Notes: generated by a model from the sequence alone, not told the origin. Positions 42,810 through 51,595 are shown, numbered from the stretch's first letter. The stretch is 64,000 nt of DNA from Nostoc sp. KVJ20 (GCF_001712795.1 NZ_KV757622.1:1-64000), one strand, 5' to 3'. A program made the numbers and translations.

Positions 42810-42881
42810 TGGCAGTGGCGGGACTTGAACCCGCATATACCAGGTTATGAGCCAGGGGCTTTACCATTAAGCTACACTGCG
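42810..42881 (-). tRNA. tRNA-Met(CAU)-like
   Basis: Loop CTCATAA gives CAT. The acceptor CGCAGTG/CACTGCC pairs except C1-C72, the T arm GCGGG-TTCAAGT-CCCGC is perfect, and A73 with encoded CCA (42807-42809) follows. Met versus lysidine-modified Ile cannot be decided. A HIP1 octamer overlaps the 5' end. Confidence 0.75.
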
Positions 42882-42891
42882 ATCGCACCAG

Positions 42892-42965
42892 AGGTCAGGG
42901 CGGGATTTGAACCCGCGCTAATCGGTTTTGCAAACCAACGCCTTCGACCACTTGGCTACCTGACC
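42892..42965 (-). tRNA. trnC: tRNA-Cys(GCA)
   Basis: Perfect acceptor GGTCAGG/CCTGACC, anticodon arm TTGGT-TTGCAAA-ACCGA (GCA), and discriminator U, the cysteine identity base. Confidence 0.9.
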
Positions 42966-42971
42966 ACTTGG

Positions 42972-43045
42972 GAGTCCCGACGAGATTCGCACTCGCAATC
43001 TTCAGCTTGAGAAACTGACGGCTTAAACTATTTGCCTACAGGACT
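42972..43045 (-). tRNA. tRNA-Glu(CUC)-like
   Basis: Acceptor AGTCCTG/CGGGACT, anticodon arm TCAGT-TTCTCAA-GCTGA (CTC). The T loop starts TG instead of TT and the D loop lacks GG, so folding may be impaired. Confidence 0.7.
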
Positions 43046-43049
43046 ACAA

Positions 43050-43123
43050 CCAGGGTGACGGGATTTGAACCCGCAACATTTCCGCAGACAACGGAACGCT
43101 CTAGCCAATTGAGCTACACCCCG
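43050..43123 (-). tRNA. trnD: tRNA-Asp(GUC), first gene of the array
   Basis: Acceptor CGGGGTG/CACCCTG, anticodon arm TTCCG-TTGTCTG-CGGAA (GTC), D arm GCTC...GAGC, T arm GCGGG-TTCAAAT-CCCGT, discriminator G. Confidence 0.88.
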
Positions 43124-43132
43124 ATTTTTTGG

Positions 43133-43170
43133 AATCTGTGCCTAAACTTTGAAGTTTTTAGGCACAGATT
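43133..43170 (-). promoter_or_regulatory. 14-bp hairpin in the array leader
   Basis: AATCTGTGCCTAAA and TTTAGGCACAGATT pair perfectly around a 10-base loop, 9 bases upstream of tRNA-Asp in the transcript. There is no U tract, so it is more likely a processing or stability element than a terminator. Confidence 0.6.
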
Positions 43171-43872
43171 TTGTTGGTGAACTTGCCCATTTCTTATTTA
43201 GTTTTCAAGGTTCAGATAATTGACTTTTTACTGTTAAAAACTGTTAGGAAAACAACCGAAACTCTAGGTAGCAAGCCTGTTGTGTATTACGGATGTATTC
43301 AGTGGTTTTGATGAGTGCAAACTTAGAAGTTTTTTCGTTTATTGCCTCTACTGCCGATGGTTTGCAAGTAGAAACAGCTTTGTTAACTGGAGACTTTGGC
43401 TTATTCCAACGCCTGTCCTTTAGTTGTATGTAGAACATAACTTTGACTCTTGGGAAGCTTGTCTTTTGCTTCACTACAAATATACTACAAAATACTACAA
43501 GAGGTGTCAAGGGGTTTCAGAAAGTTTTTTAAAATTGCCTAGAAAAGCTTCTGTACTTAGATTTGAACTTAATTAAGCCCTCTTAAAAGTCAAACTACAG
43601 TTATGCTTGGATGAATATTTAAAAGCCTGAAGTGACAGACAACTGCTTCAAACGACAAAAGATAATTAGTGTTGTCGCGATCGCCACTATAGATTACAGC
43701 TTGTAGTATTGCTCCAGGCACTTCCCTACAATTGGGTTGAACCAGCCTAATAAGCAAAATCCATACTGCATAAGTTCAAGATCATCCAGCAAAAGGGCAA
43801 ATTAATGCGCCAGTAGTAAACCCTACCTTTACAGTCCCAGCTAAATTTCAAGGAAAAATGCTTGATCAGGTG

Positions 43873-43908
43873 CAACCCAGCAACAACGAAAAGGTTATTG
43901 CTGGGTTG
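43873..43908. terminator. 11-bp inverted repeat
   Basis: CAACCCAGCAA and TTGCTGGGTTG pair perfectly with a 14-base loop. It lies downstream of the leftward gene pair ending at 44016 and could end that transcript. Confidence 0.6.
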
Positions 43909-44015
43909 TATTAATGATGACCCACTTTTTCGGTCAGAATATCCAACTGAATTCTGACTCCTGAATTCTGTTCGATAATAAAGGGTGAGAAGTTATACTC
44001 ACCCTACTATTTCGT

Positions 44016-44405
44016 TTATTCGCTCATCACAGAAGCACAAGATTGAGCTTCCTGCCAAAGTTTCTGTAAAAAGAACTCAGCGCGATCGCTCATAGTGGTG
44101 ACAAACACACCGACAGCATCCTTAGAACTAGCTGATAGCCAAGAACCCCGCAGAGTGACTTCCATGTATTCGGCATCGCACGCACAGAGGGCAATGATTT
44201 CTCTGTCATCTCTTTTTACCTCAGCCCTGAGTACTTCTACTCCTGGCAAATCAACAGGAAGCAAAAAGGAAGCGGTAGTGGGTTCAATGCATAAACTTTG
44301 CCCAACTCGCAGGGCTAAAATCACTCGCTGCGCTACCCATTCTTCTAGCGACAGAGTGACACATTCCAAATCAAAACTGCTTTCAGTGTAAGTTAATTTC
44401 AGCAT
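44016..44405 (-). CDS. conserved cyanobacterial protein next to HNH gene
   Basis: A 129-residue protein (MLKLTYTESSFDLECVTLSL) with a beta-rich N-terminal half and a helical end. I recall it as a regular neighbour of the HNH gene in Nostoc-type genomes, but it has no named domain or known role. It begins 16 bases after the stop codon of the HNH gene, so the two are likely one operon. Confidence 0.72.
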   Translation of the reverse strand: MLKLTYTESSFDLECVTLSLEEWVAQRVILALRVGQSLCIEPTTASFLLPVDLPGVEVLRAEVKRDDREIIALCACDAEYMEVTLRGSWLSASSKDAVGVFVTTMSDRAEFFLQKLWQEAQSCASVMSE

Positions 44406-44421
44406 TCCTTATGCTCTCCTG

Positions 44422-44928
44422 TTATTCCAGGTTTGCTTGCATATCTATCCAAAACTGTTCAGCAAAAGAAATCGCGGGGTGAATTGGCGCTTTTGGTTTG
44501 GTATGCAGTTGCATACCAGCTTCAAACAAGGTGCGATCGCCTTTACGGGAGTTACATCTTTCACAAGCTGCGACTACGTTATCCCAAGTGTGAGAACCGC
44601 CTTTGGAACGCGGTATCACATGATCTAGCGTTAGATGTTTGCTGCTGCCACAATATTGGCAACTGTGATGATCTCGTCGCAACACTTCCCGCCGATTCAC
44701 TGGCGGAACTTTCCACATCCGCTCATTGGAAGTGATTGTCAAACGAATGTGTTTTGGCACATCAATTACCAAACTGGGTGAGTGAACTTGCCATCCGCCT
44801 TCTGTGGTAAAACCAAGGGGTTGGGCTTTGTTGGTTACTAACAGCACAATTGCCCGCTTGATATTGATCCGACATAGTGGCAAGTAATTTTGAGAAAACA
44901 CCACCACAGATTGCTCTAACACTTGCAT
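44422..44928 (-). CDS. HNH endonuclease
   Basis: A 168-residue protein with a C-terminal HNH nuclease domain: CQYCGSSKHLTLDHVIPRSK has the first zinc Cys pair and the catalytic LDHVIP His, and CERCNSRKGDR has the second Cys pair. The N-terminal 80 residues (MQVLEQSVVVFSQNYLPLCR) form a conserved domain seen in cyanobacterial relatives. The ATG at 44928 is preferred to 44961 by family resemblance. The family is nearly universal in cyanobacteria, which argues for a housekeeping role, but the substrate is unknown. Confidence 0.85.
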   Translation of the reverse strand: MQVLEQSVVVFSQNYLPLCRINIKRAIVLLVTNKAQPLGFTTEGGWQVHSPSLVIDVPKHIRLTITSNERMWKVPPVNRREVLRRDHHSCQYCGSSKHLTLDHVIPRSKGGSHTWDNVVAACERCNSRKGDRTLFEAGMQLHTKPKAPIHPAISFAEQFWIDMQANLE

Positions 44929-44980
44929 TGCGTTCGCGCCGCGCATGGAAGATATCGTCACAGCTTAACTCCTTATAAAA

Positions 44981-45020
44981 AAACCCCCGCTTCAAGTTTT
45001 CGGTGAAGCGGGGGTTAGAA
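44981..45020 (-). terminator. strong terminator hairpin
   Basis: AACCCCCGCTTCA pairs with TGAAGCGGGGGTT. On the minus strand it is followed by TTTTTTT, so it ends leftward transcripts coming from 45043. Confidence 0.85.
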
Positions 45021-45042
45021 TTGACCGGAAAATTTTCTGGTC

Positions 45043-45294
45043 TTATATCGGTACAGTATTCCTATGTCTGTACCCCCCGCCTTGTTCATCTAGTTCTGGT
45101 TTTGCAATCAGCGCACTAATGCTGAGATGTCTAAAATCATGATTACCCTCTGTGATTTGCCCATAATCTCGGCTACCATCGCCCATAAATAAATACTCCA
45201 CTTCCATAACAGCGGATTCCCAACCGGCTCGGCGATTGGTGGCACACAAAATTGAAGTAGATATGGGGTAAATGGATTTCACAGAAAATTTCAC
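45043..45294 (-). CDS. small hypothetical protein
   Basis: An 83-residue frame ending DEQGGGYRHRNTVPI. A strong terminator directly downstream on the same strand supports a real transcript. The start is uncertain: GTG at 45294, GTG at 45282 or an internal ATG giving MEVEYLFMGDGSRDYG. No domain is recognised. It is divergent from the RHH gene at 45366, and the 70 bases between them must hold both promoters. Confidence 0.45.
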   Translation of the reverse strand: MKFSVKSIYPISTSILCATNRRAGWESAVMEVEYLFMGDGSRDYGQITEGNHDFRHLSISALIAKPELDEQGGGYRHRNTVPI

Positions 45295-45365
45295 CTATTG
45301 AACATTCCTTTAAACATACTACACTTGTATTACTATCCTGTCCATACCTTTAAGGAGAAAAAGTA

Positions 45366-45701
45366 ATGCATACGATCGCTCGCACCCCAACCACCGACAT
45401 GGAAGTTACCAGCATCCGCCTAGAGCGGGAACTCAAAGATAAACTCAAAGAAATCGCTGGGAATCAGGGATATCAAGCTCTGATCCGAGATATTCTTTGG
45501 AATTATGTCCAGCAAAAATCAGGTGAGTGGAAGCCTAGATTTTCGCGAGCGGACATTCGAGCTAGCATCGCTGCCACAGCTCAGCAGGAAGAACGCTGTG
45601 TACTTACAGGTCAACTAATTCAACCCCAACAACCGATGTTGTTAGGACTGACGAGGAATGGCGATATGGTTCCTCTGAGTGTCGAGAGCTTGGCTGGCTA
45701 G
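45366..45701 (+). CDS. ribbon-helix-helix (CopG-like) regulator
   Basis: A 111-residue protein. Residues 12-50 (MEVTSIRLERELKDKLKEIA, then ALIRDILWNYV) match a ribbon-helix-helix DNA-binding motif. The C-terminal half contains a Cys (ERCVLTGQ) and ends LSVESLAG; it is conserved in cyanobacteria as I recall but has no named role. A clear AAGGAG precedes the ATG by 8 bases, and a terminator follows the gene. No toxin gene is adjacent, so it is more likely a stand-alone regulator than an antitoxin. Confidence 0.78.
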   Translation: MHTIARTPTTDMEVTSIRLERELKDKLKEIAGNQGYQALIRDILWNYVQQKSGEWKPRFSRADIRASIAATAQQEERCVLTGQLIQPQQPMLLGLTRNGDMVPLSVESLAG

Positions 45702-46226
45702 TCCTATATTCAGATGAATGCAGCCCAGTTATTATTACTAATAATTGGGCTGCATTCAAAATTTAGCTTCATTAAGATTTTACTGAGAGTTACGGAGATA
45801 AAAGAGTAACTTGTTAAACCTACTAGCTTTTTACAACCTGTAATAAAAATTTATAAAGAAAGTTAAGTAATTTTACGTGAGCCAAAGGGAGATTTTGCTG
45901 GAATTCCAGAGAAATTACGGTTTATGTATACTTACAGAGAAGATAAAGTTAGTAAATTATTTCAAGATAAAGCAGTAAAACATAAGCTAACTGAAGCATT
46001 TATAGGATATCTTAAGTATTCTATTTACCTATGTACCAATGTAGCAATTTGCTTGATACAGTGGAAACTTGGCCATCTGAGATAGAAAAGGGCTATAACA
46101 GGTGAGAGAAAGTATTCATACAATATTTGTCAATTATCAGGGTGTAGCAACACAACCAACGGTGAAAAATATGCCAATAAGTTGGGTGCAAGAACAATTG
46201 GATTATTATCCGAGGGCGTGCCAATA
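45702..46226. other. intergenic region with terminator
   Basis: A spacer of about 525 bases with a terminator at 45716-45757 and then AT-rich sequence with no recognised gene. Confidence 0.55.
45716..45757 (+). terminator. terminator hairpin after the RHH gene
   Basis: GAATGCAGCCCA and TGGGCTGCATTC pair perfectly, and the stem extends into an AT-rich part. Confidence 0.8.
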
Positions 46227-48245
46227 ATGAAAAAGCCTTTATCATCGCCGCCACATTACGTAGATGACATAGATCGACTACAACCTTACCAAGTCAAGCT
46301 GATGCAGCATCAGGAAGAACCTGCCCGCCAGTTGGTACAAAAGATTAACCAAATCATTGCCAATAGCTCGATAACGGCATTAATGCTGCAAGATATTGCC
46401 CAATTGCTAGGAGTTGCTTTTCAAGTAGATTGCTGCTGCTTGGTTTCTGTGACGGGTGAGACATCCGACGAAGCGACTACTACTAATTGGTGTGCTGATG
46501 AGTATTTAGGGTTGCCACATCCCGAAGAAATGTTTTCGATGGAACAGTTGCTCATGCACTCGCCTGTGCTGCAATGTGCTGCCCAAGCATTGACTATTGA
46601 AGACATTTCCATCATTCAGAACAGTCTGGTAATTGGGTGTCAATATTTGCCACTACCAATAAAAACTGTTTTGGCAATTCCCACCAGATTTGGTGGCAAT
46701 AATAATGGTGTGATTAATCTGATTAAATTCCAACCCTATGAATGGAGTGAATCAGAAAAACAATTACTCACAGAAGTGGAGTCGGCTTGCGCGATCGCTT
46801 TTTCTAGGGTGGCACAAGCTCAACTCATTGCTCATCAAAAGCAGTATGTGCAAAAGAGCGAGCAGCATCAAAGCTTGATCAAGCAATTAACTATATTGAG
46901 TCGTAGCAACTTGGAGCTTAATCAAATGCTCCAGTTAGTTATCGCCTCGACTGCCGAATCTCTACAGGCAGATCGGGGTTTACTCATATCACTAAAATAT
47001 ACAGATCCACTATTTAGGACTCAAGCTAAAAAACAAATTCCCAAAGCGAAAGCTACTGTGATTGGTGAATGGGCTAGGGAAACGCAAAATTCCGGTACTA
47101 GTAAACCAGGCACCTTGGCTCAGTCTTTCTTGCTTTCAGACTGTGGTTTATGCCAGCGTGCCTTCATGGATTCTGGAAAAGCAGTAATCTTCGATGACTA
47201 TACAGACCAAAACGATACCTTGACAGCGGCTCCATTATTTGAAATAGAGGAATTGCCAGCGGTACTTTTAGTGCCATTAGAGAGTCAAGGTAAAATCTTA
47301 GGTTTCTTAGTGCTACAGCAATCTGTGATTCGTAGTTGGCAACCAGCCGAATTAAATCTTGTGGAAATGGTTTGCGCTCAAGTGAGTAACGCCATAATTC
47401 AGTCACAGACATTGCGCCAAGTGCAAACTTTGGTAGATGAGCGGACGGCGAAACTTCAGAGTAGTCTGGAACTGCAAGCGAAATTGCATGAAAGAACACG
47501 CCAGTATGTTGAGCAGCTAAGGAAACTCAACGAACTCAAAGATGAATTTTTGAGTAACATGAGCGATCGCTTGCGCTATCCTCTGACAAATATGTTGATG
47601 TCAATTCGGAACTTGCGTTTGCCAGGAATAGCACCAGAGCGTCAAGTTAGATACCTAGATATCCTAGAGCAGGAATGTACAAAGGAAATCAACTTGATTA
47701 ATGACTTGTTGACACTCCAGAAACTAGAGTCGCCTCATGAAGCCCCGCAATTAGAATCTATAGATTTAAATACTAGAATTCTAGATATAGCAGCATCTTT
47801 TGAGAAAAAACTTGCAGAGAAGGGATTAAAAATTTCTGTAGATTTACCAGAGGAATCGCTAAAACTGCAAACTGAACTGGAGAGTTTTGATCGCATCCTG
47901 CAAGAATTGTTAACGAATGCCTGTAAATACTCAGAGCATGATACTGTTGTCCATCTTGAAGCTGCTCACCGAGTTGATCAACAAATTGATCAAGTTATCA
48001 TGAAGGTGACGAATACAGGACGTGCTATCTCCGAAGAAGAAGCAACCTATATTTTTGACAAGTTCCGTCGTGGGAAAGGGCGTTGGACTCCGGGGACTGG
48101 CTTGGGACTTGCTCTAGTCAAGTCTTTAGTGCAGCATTTGAATGGAGCGATCGCTGTTGAAAGTGTCCAAATATCCGATTCTGAACAGAGCGAAATTTGC
48201 TTCACCCTGACTCTGCCCCAATTTTCTGACGAAAGCAAACCATAA
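46227..48245 (+). CDS. GAF-GAF histidine-kinase-like protein lacking the phospho-His
   Basis: A 672-residue soluble sensor-like protein. Two GAF domains (about residues 40-195 and 215-395) precede a coiled coil, a dimerisation helix pair (about 430-500) and a HATPase domain (about 545-665). The ATP-binding N box LLTNACKYS and G box TGLGLALVKSL are present. In the H box the usual S-H-E-L-R-T-P-L reads SDRLRYPL, with Asp447 replacing the phosphorylated His. Autophosphorylation at the normal site is therefore impossible. The ATG at 46227 is preceded by GAGGG. An SRPBCC gene follows 8 bases later. Confidence 0.88.
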   Translation: MKKPLSSPPHYVDDIDRLQPYQVKLMQHQEEPARQLVQKINQIIANSSITALMLQDIAQLLGVAFQVDCCCLVSVTGETSDEATTTNWCADEYLGLPHPEEMFSMEQLLMHSPVLQCAAQALTIEDISIIQNSLVIGCQYLPLPIKTVLAIPTRFGGNNNGVINLIKFQPYEWSESEKQLLTEVESACAIAFSRVAQAQLIAHQKQYVQKSEQHQSLIKQLTILSRSNLELNQMLQLVIASTAESLQADRGLLISLKYTDPLFRTQAKKQIPKAKATVIGEWARETQNSGTSKPGTLAQSFLLSDCGLCQRAFMDSGKAVIFDDYTDQNDTLTAAPLFEIEELPAVLLVPLESQGKILGFLVLQQSVIRSWQPAELNLVEMVCAQVSNAIIQSQTLRQVQTLVDERTAKLQSSLELQAKLHERTRQYVEQLRKLNELKDEFLSNMSDRLRYPLTNMLMSIRNLRLPGIAPERQVRYLDILEQECTKEINLINDLLTLQKLESPHEAPQLESIDLNTRILDIAASFEKKLAEKGLKISVDLPEESLKLQTELESFDRILQELLTNACKYSEHDTVVHLEAAHRVDQQIDQVIMKVTNTGRAISEEEATYIFDKFRRGKGRWTPGTGLGLALVKSLVQHLNGAIAVESVQISDSEQSEICFTLTLPQFSDESKP

Positions 48246-48253
48246 TTCTGAAA

Positions 48254-48862
48254 GTGACTAAAAAACAGAACACAACAGAGAACCCTGATTTCCAGTCTCC
48301 TAGTGATGACATTAACCTCGAAGGGGATTTGACTGCTGATACAGTCGCTTTGGCAGCTAAGATAGAAGTCCAAATTGAGAAAATAGCAGAGCGACAGCGA
48401 CAAATCAGCGCTAAAGTTAAAATTCCCCAACCAGTGGAACGAATCTGGAAGGTTCTGACAGATTATGAAGCCTTATCTGACTTTCTCCCCAACCTCGCTA
48501 AGAGTCGTCTAATCGAGCATCCTCATGGTGGAATTAGACTTGAGCAAGTAGGTTCTCAGCGCTTACTGAATTTCAACTTTTCGGCGCGGGTGGTTTTAGA
48601 TTTAGAAGAATGCTTCCCCAAAGAAATTAATTTCCGCATGGTAGAGGGAGATTTTAAAGGCTTTTCTGGTAGCTGGTGCTTAGAGCCTTATTCCCTCGGT
48701 GGGTATGTAGGAACAAATCTTTGCTACACAATTAAAGTTTGGCCTAAACTCACTATGCCAGTGGGAATAATTGAAAACCGCTTGAGCAAAGACCTGCGGC
48801 TAAATCTTCTGGCTATTCACCAACGTGTAGAAGAGTTAGCTAGTAAAGAACCGTATGTATAA
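48254..48862 (+). CDS. SRPBCC (START-like) family protein
   Basis: A 202-residue protein with an acidic N-terminal tail (residues 1-45) and a START-like ligand-binding domain beginning ISAKVKIPQPVERIWKVLTD. The domain shows the typical FLPNLAKS and SGSWCLEPY elements. Relatives include polyketide cyclases, Coq10 and cyanobacterial hydrophobic-ligand proteins; the ligand is unknown. It starts with a GTG 8 bases after the kinase-like gene, so both are co-transcribed. A terminator follows. Confidence 0.8.
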   Translation: MTKKQNTTENPDFQSPSDDINLEGDLTADTVALAAKIEVQIEKIAERQRQISAKVKIPQPVERIWKVLTDYEALSDFLPNLAKSRLIEHPHGGIRLEQVGSQRLLNFNFSARVVLDLEECFPKEINFRMVEGDFKGFSGSWCLEPYSLGGYVGTNLCYTIKVWPKLTMPVGIIENRLSKDLRLNLLAIHQRVEELASKEPYV

Positions 48863-48864
48863 TT

Positions 48865-48906
48865 AAACGATCATTCAGGAGTAACTCTGGATGATCGTTT
48901 TTGTTT
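48865..48906 (+). terminator. Rho-independent terminator
   Basis: AAACGATCAT and ATGATCGTTT form the stem, followed by TTTGTTT. It ends the kinase-SRPBCC operon. Confidence 0.88.
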
Positions 48907-48942
48907 ATAGACTCGCAGAAATACAAACTTCTGCTTTTTTAG

Positions 48943-49015
48943 TACCCCCAGGGGAATTCGAATCCCCGTTACCTCCGTGAAAGGGAGGTGTCCTAGGCCT
49001 CTAGACGATGGGGGC
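48943..49015 (-). tRNA. trnE: tRNA-Glu(UUC), canonical
   Basis: Perfect acceptor GCCCCCA/TGGGGGT, anticodon loop CTTTCAC (TTC), discriminator A. This is the standard cyanobacterial tRNA-Glu that also supplies 5-aminolevulinate synthesis. It differs strongly from the array copy at 42538. Confidence 0.96.
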
Positions 49016-49340
49016 ATCGGACTCAGACCTTTTATAAATTAACCAATTTTCTTGCCTTTGTCAACAGGTTTTGCCAAAAAAAGTTTGTGGCAGGTAAACT
49101 GGGTGGAGTAAAAGCTTCAAAAAGATACAAAGACATGGAGACGCACAAAAAATTCCGTAGAAGCTTCTGCGGGAAGCCACAGGATGCTGAGGCATCCTGT
49201 GCTCAGAAGTTTGGGGGATACACAGATCGAAAAAACGCTAAATTCAGCAATGGACAAAAGGTATGATGTTGTACCCTGTAAAGTTAATGTCTACGGTTTT
49301 TTACAAAAGATTTTGAAATAAATCGCTCAAAATCTACAAC
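49016..49340. other. intergenic region with a 10-bp hairpin
   Basis: A 325-base spacer. CACAGGATGC-TGAG-GCATCCTGTG at 49178-49201 is a perfect hairpin within a repeat-like context. No gene is recognised. Confidence 0.6.
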
Positions 49341-51260
49341 ATGGAAGCATCTTTTGAAATCACCTTACAGATGGCGATCGCCGTCCTTGCAGGCATTAGC
49401 GCCCAAGTGCTGGCTGCATATTTTCGTATACCCAGCATCGTCTTGTTATTGCTGTTGGGCATCTTGTTTGGCTCTGATGGCATCGGGCTGTTGCATCCCC
49501 ATTTGCTAGGCACTGGACTAGAAGTTATTGTCGCTCTAGCAACGGCAATAATTTTGTTTGAAGGCGGACTTAACTTGGATCTACGAGAGTTAGGTAGAGT
49601 TTCAGTCAGCCTGCAATTGCTCGTCACTCTAGGAACCCTGATCACATTGCTTGGTGGGAGTATGGCAGCCCACTGGTTGGGTGAATTTCCCTGGAACATA
49701 GCTTTTCTCTATGCTTCCATAGTCGTGGTGACAGGCCCAACCGTTGTTGGCCCTTTGCTCAAACAAATCAATGTAGATCGGCAAGTGGCAACTATTTTGG
49801 AAGGAGAAGGGGTTTTAATTGACCCTGTAGGGGCTATCCTCGCCTTCGTTGTCCTCGATACCATTTTGAACGGCGATGCTGACCCCATCAATGCGATCGC
49901 TGGTTTGTTGATGCGCCTGGGTGTTGGTGCGGCAATTGGTGGTGCTGGCGGTTATCTGATGAGTTTGATTTTCAAACGCGCTGATTTTCTGTCATTCGAG
50001 CTAAAAAACTTAGCGGTGTTGGCGATACTTTGGAGCCTATTTACCTTATCGCAAATGATCCGCAGTGAATCGGGAGTAATGACAACAGTAGTTGCAGGAG
50101 CCGTATTTGCTAACTCCTCAGTCCCGGAAGAACGTCTGTTAAGGAGTTTTAAGGGTCAGTTGACAATTCTCAGCGTCTCGGTGCTATTTATCTTATTAGC
50201 TGCTGATTTATCCATTGCCAGTGTCTTTGCTTTGGGTTGGGGTAGTTTATTCACTGTTTTGGTATTAATGTTTGTCGTTCGCCCGATTAATATTCTGTTG
50301 TGTACCTGGAACAGTGACCTAAACTGGCGACAGAAATTATTTTTAAGCTGGGTTGCTCCTAGAGGAATCGTTGCTGCCTCCGTAGCTTCTTTTTTTGCAA
50401 TTTCCCTAACACAGCGTGGCATTAACGGCGGTGATTCCATCAAAGCTCTAGTCTTTCTCACAATTATCATGACTGTTGTCTGCCAAGGTCTAACAGCTGG
50501 CTGGGTTGCTAGATGGCTGCAAATCACTTCCAAAGATGCAACAGGGGCAGTGATTGTGGGTTGTAATCCCTTAAGTCTTTTGATTGCCCGGTTCTTTCAA
50601 GAAGGAGGAGAAAACGTGGTCATGATTGATACTGACCCCCAATGTCTTGTTCAAGCCGAGGCGCAAAATCTCAAAGTTATTGCCAGCAGTGCACTAGATG
50701 CTGCTGTTTTGGAAGAGGCTGGACTTGCCTCTATGGGTACTTTTTTGGCGATGACAAGTAATGGCGAGGTAAATTTTGTTTTGGCTCAACGAGCATCTGA
50801 GGAGTTTAATCCGCCGCGTGTCTTAGCTGTTTTCCCCCGTAATCCGCAAGCGAGTACTTCTGTTAGTAATAAAGTTAATCAAGCTTTTATCCCAGACTTA
50901 GCAATTAAGACTTGGAATGAATATTTGAATGATGGGCGAGTCAAGTTAGGAACAACTACCCTAACTGAATCAGAATTTTCTAGTCAAAATGAGCGTATCC
51001 AAGAAATGATTAAGACTGGGGCGTTGATACCGCTATTGGTAGAACGAAAAGAACGCTTACAAGTAGTGCCAGCAAAATACGAGTGGGAAATTGGCGATCG
51101 CATTATCTACTTGTTACATGATCCTAGACCTAAGCTTTTAAAACGCTTATCTGGTGCTAACCAGTCTACTCGCCTCTCTTTAGAAAAGTTACCGGAAGTT
51201 GAAGAAGTCCCCCTCGCCAAAATATCTCAACTTTTCAGTACTGACACCCCTGGGGCATAA
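49341..51260 (+). CDS. Na+/H+ antiporter (CPA1) with TrkA-N domain
   Basis: A 639-residue membrane protein exchanging Na+ or K+ for H+. Residues 1-400 contain about 12 membrane segments with the ion-site region EGEGVLIDPVGAILAFVVL and the conserved WVAPRGIVAASVASFFA. From about residue 405 a Rossmann-like TrkA-N domain follows (AVIVGCNPLSLLIARFFQEG), which suggests control by a nucleotide, and the tail is TrkA-C-like. It resembles the NhaP/NhaS antiporters of cyanobacteria. It is a single gene followed by repeats. Confidence 0.88.
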   Translation: MEASFEITLQMAIAVLAGISAQVLAAYFRIPSIVLLLLLGILFGSDGIGLLHPHLLGTGLEVIVALATAIILFEGGLNLDLRELGRVSVSLQLLVTLGTLITLLGGSMAAHWLGEFPWNIAFLYASIVVVTGPTVVGPLLKQINVDRQVATILEGEGVLIDPVGAILAFVVLDTILNGDADPINAIAGLLMRLGVGAAIGGAGGYLMSLIFKRADFLSFELKNLAVLAILWSLFTLSQMIRSESGVMTTVVAGAVFANSSVPEERLLRSFKGQLTILSVSVLFILLAADLSIASVFALGWGSLFTVLVLMFVVRPINILLCTWNSDLNWRQKLFLSWVAPRGIVAASVASFFAISLTQRGINGGDSIKALVFLTIIMTVVCQGLTAGWVARWLQITSKDATGAVIVGCNPLSLLIARFFQEGGENVVMIDTDPQCLVQAEAQNLKVIASSALDAAVLEEAGLASMGTFLAMTSNGEVNFVLAQRASEEFNPPRVLAVFPRNPQASTSVSNKVNQAFIPDLAIKTWNEYLNDGRVKLGTTTLTESEFSSQNERIQEMIKTGALIPLLVERKERLQVVPAKYEWEIGDRIIYLLHDPRPKLLKRLSGANQSTRLSLEKLPEVEEVPLAKISQLFSTDTPGA

Positions 51261-51269
51261 GATGGCGGA

Positions 51270-51335
51270 GGTAATTTTAGATTTTGGATTTTAGATTTTG
51301 GATTTTAGATTTTAGATTTTAGATTTTTCCTTCAA
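51270..51335. repeat. ATTTTAG/ATTTTGG STRR
   Basis: About eight TAGATTTTGGATTT-type heptamers follow the antiporter stop codon. Confidence 0.85.
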
Positions 51336-51343
51336 TCTAAATA

Positions 51344-51432
51344 GCACTTACGCAAAATACGTCGTAAGTAGCGGTAATTCATAAATTACCGCTACGGAAT
51401 AATAGGCTTTTCAATTATTTTTGCGTAAGTCC
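51344..51432. mobile_element. TA-flanked miniature element (89 bp)
   Basis: Terminal inverted repeats GCACTTACGCAAAA and TTTTTGCGTAAGTCC match with one mismatch, and both outer borders are the dinucleotide TA. Inside is a second palindrome GTAGCGGTAATT...AATTACCGCTAC. This is the pattern of a non-autonomous IS630/Tc1-type element. It has no coding capacity. Confidence 0.7.
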
Positions 51433-51458
51433 TACTAAAATCCAAAATTGAATGACTC

Positions 51459-51587
51459 CCAATACTGCTTGGGTAAAGCATTTTGAACTCGGAATTGGGT
51501 TTTGGGAAAAGGTTAAAGGGTAAAGGTTAAAGGTTTTTTATTTCCCCTTACCCCAAACCCAATTCCCCAAAACCCGACAAGTATTGG
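51459..51587 (+). mobile_element. miniature inverted-repeat element, copy 3 (129 bp)
   Basis: Nearly identical to copy 2 (three differences in 129 bases). Ends CCAATACT and AGTATTGG. Flanked by a perfect 8-bp duplication AATGACTC at 51451-51458 and 51588-51595. Confidence 0.92.
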
Positions 51588-51595
51588 AATGACTC

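Larger units (their letters stand above)
43124..44015. other. leader and upstream region of the tRNA array
   Basis: A region of about 890 bases without a convincing gene. It holds a hairpin at 43133-43170 and an inverted repeat at 43873-43908. The promoter of the leftward array is expected here. A frame on the minus strand at 43244-43510 is not supported. Confidence 0.6.

Noticed and set aside
43244..43510. 88-codon open frame on the minus strand upstream of the tRNA array
   Set aside because: Composition is not clearly protein-like, no ribosome site is seen, and the region is probably the array promoter or leader.
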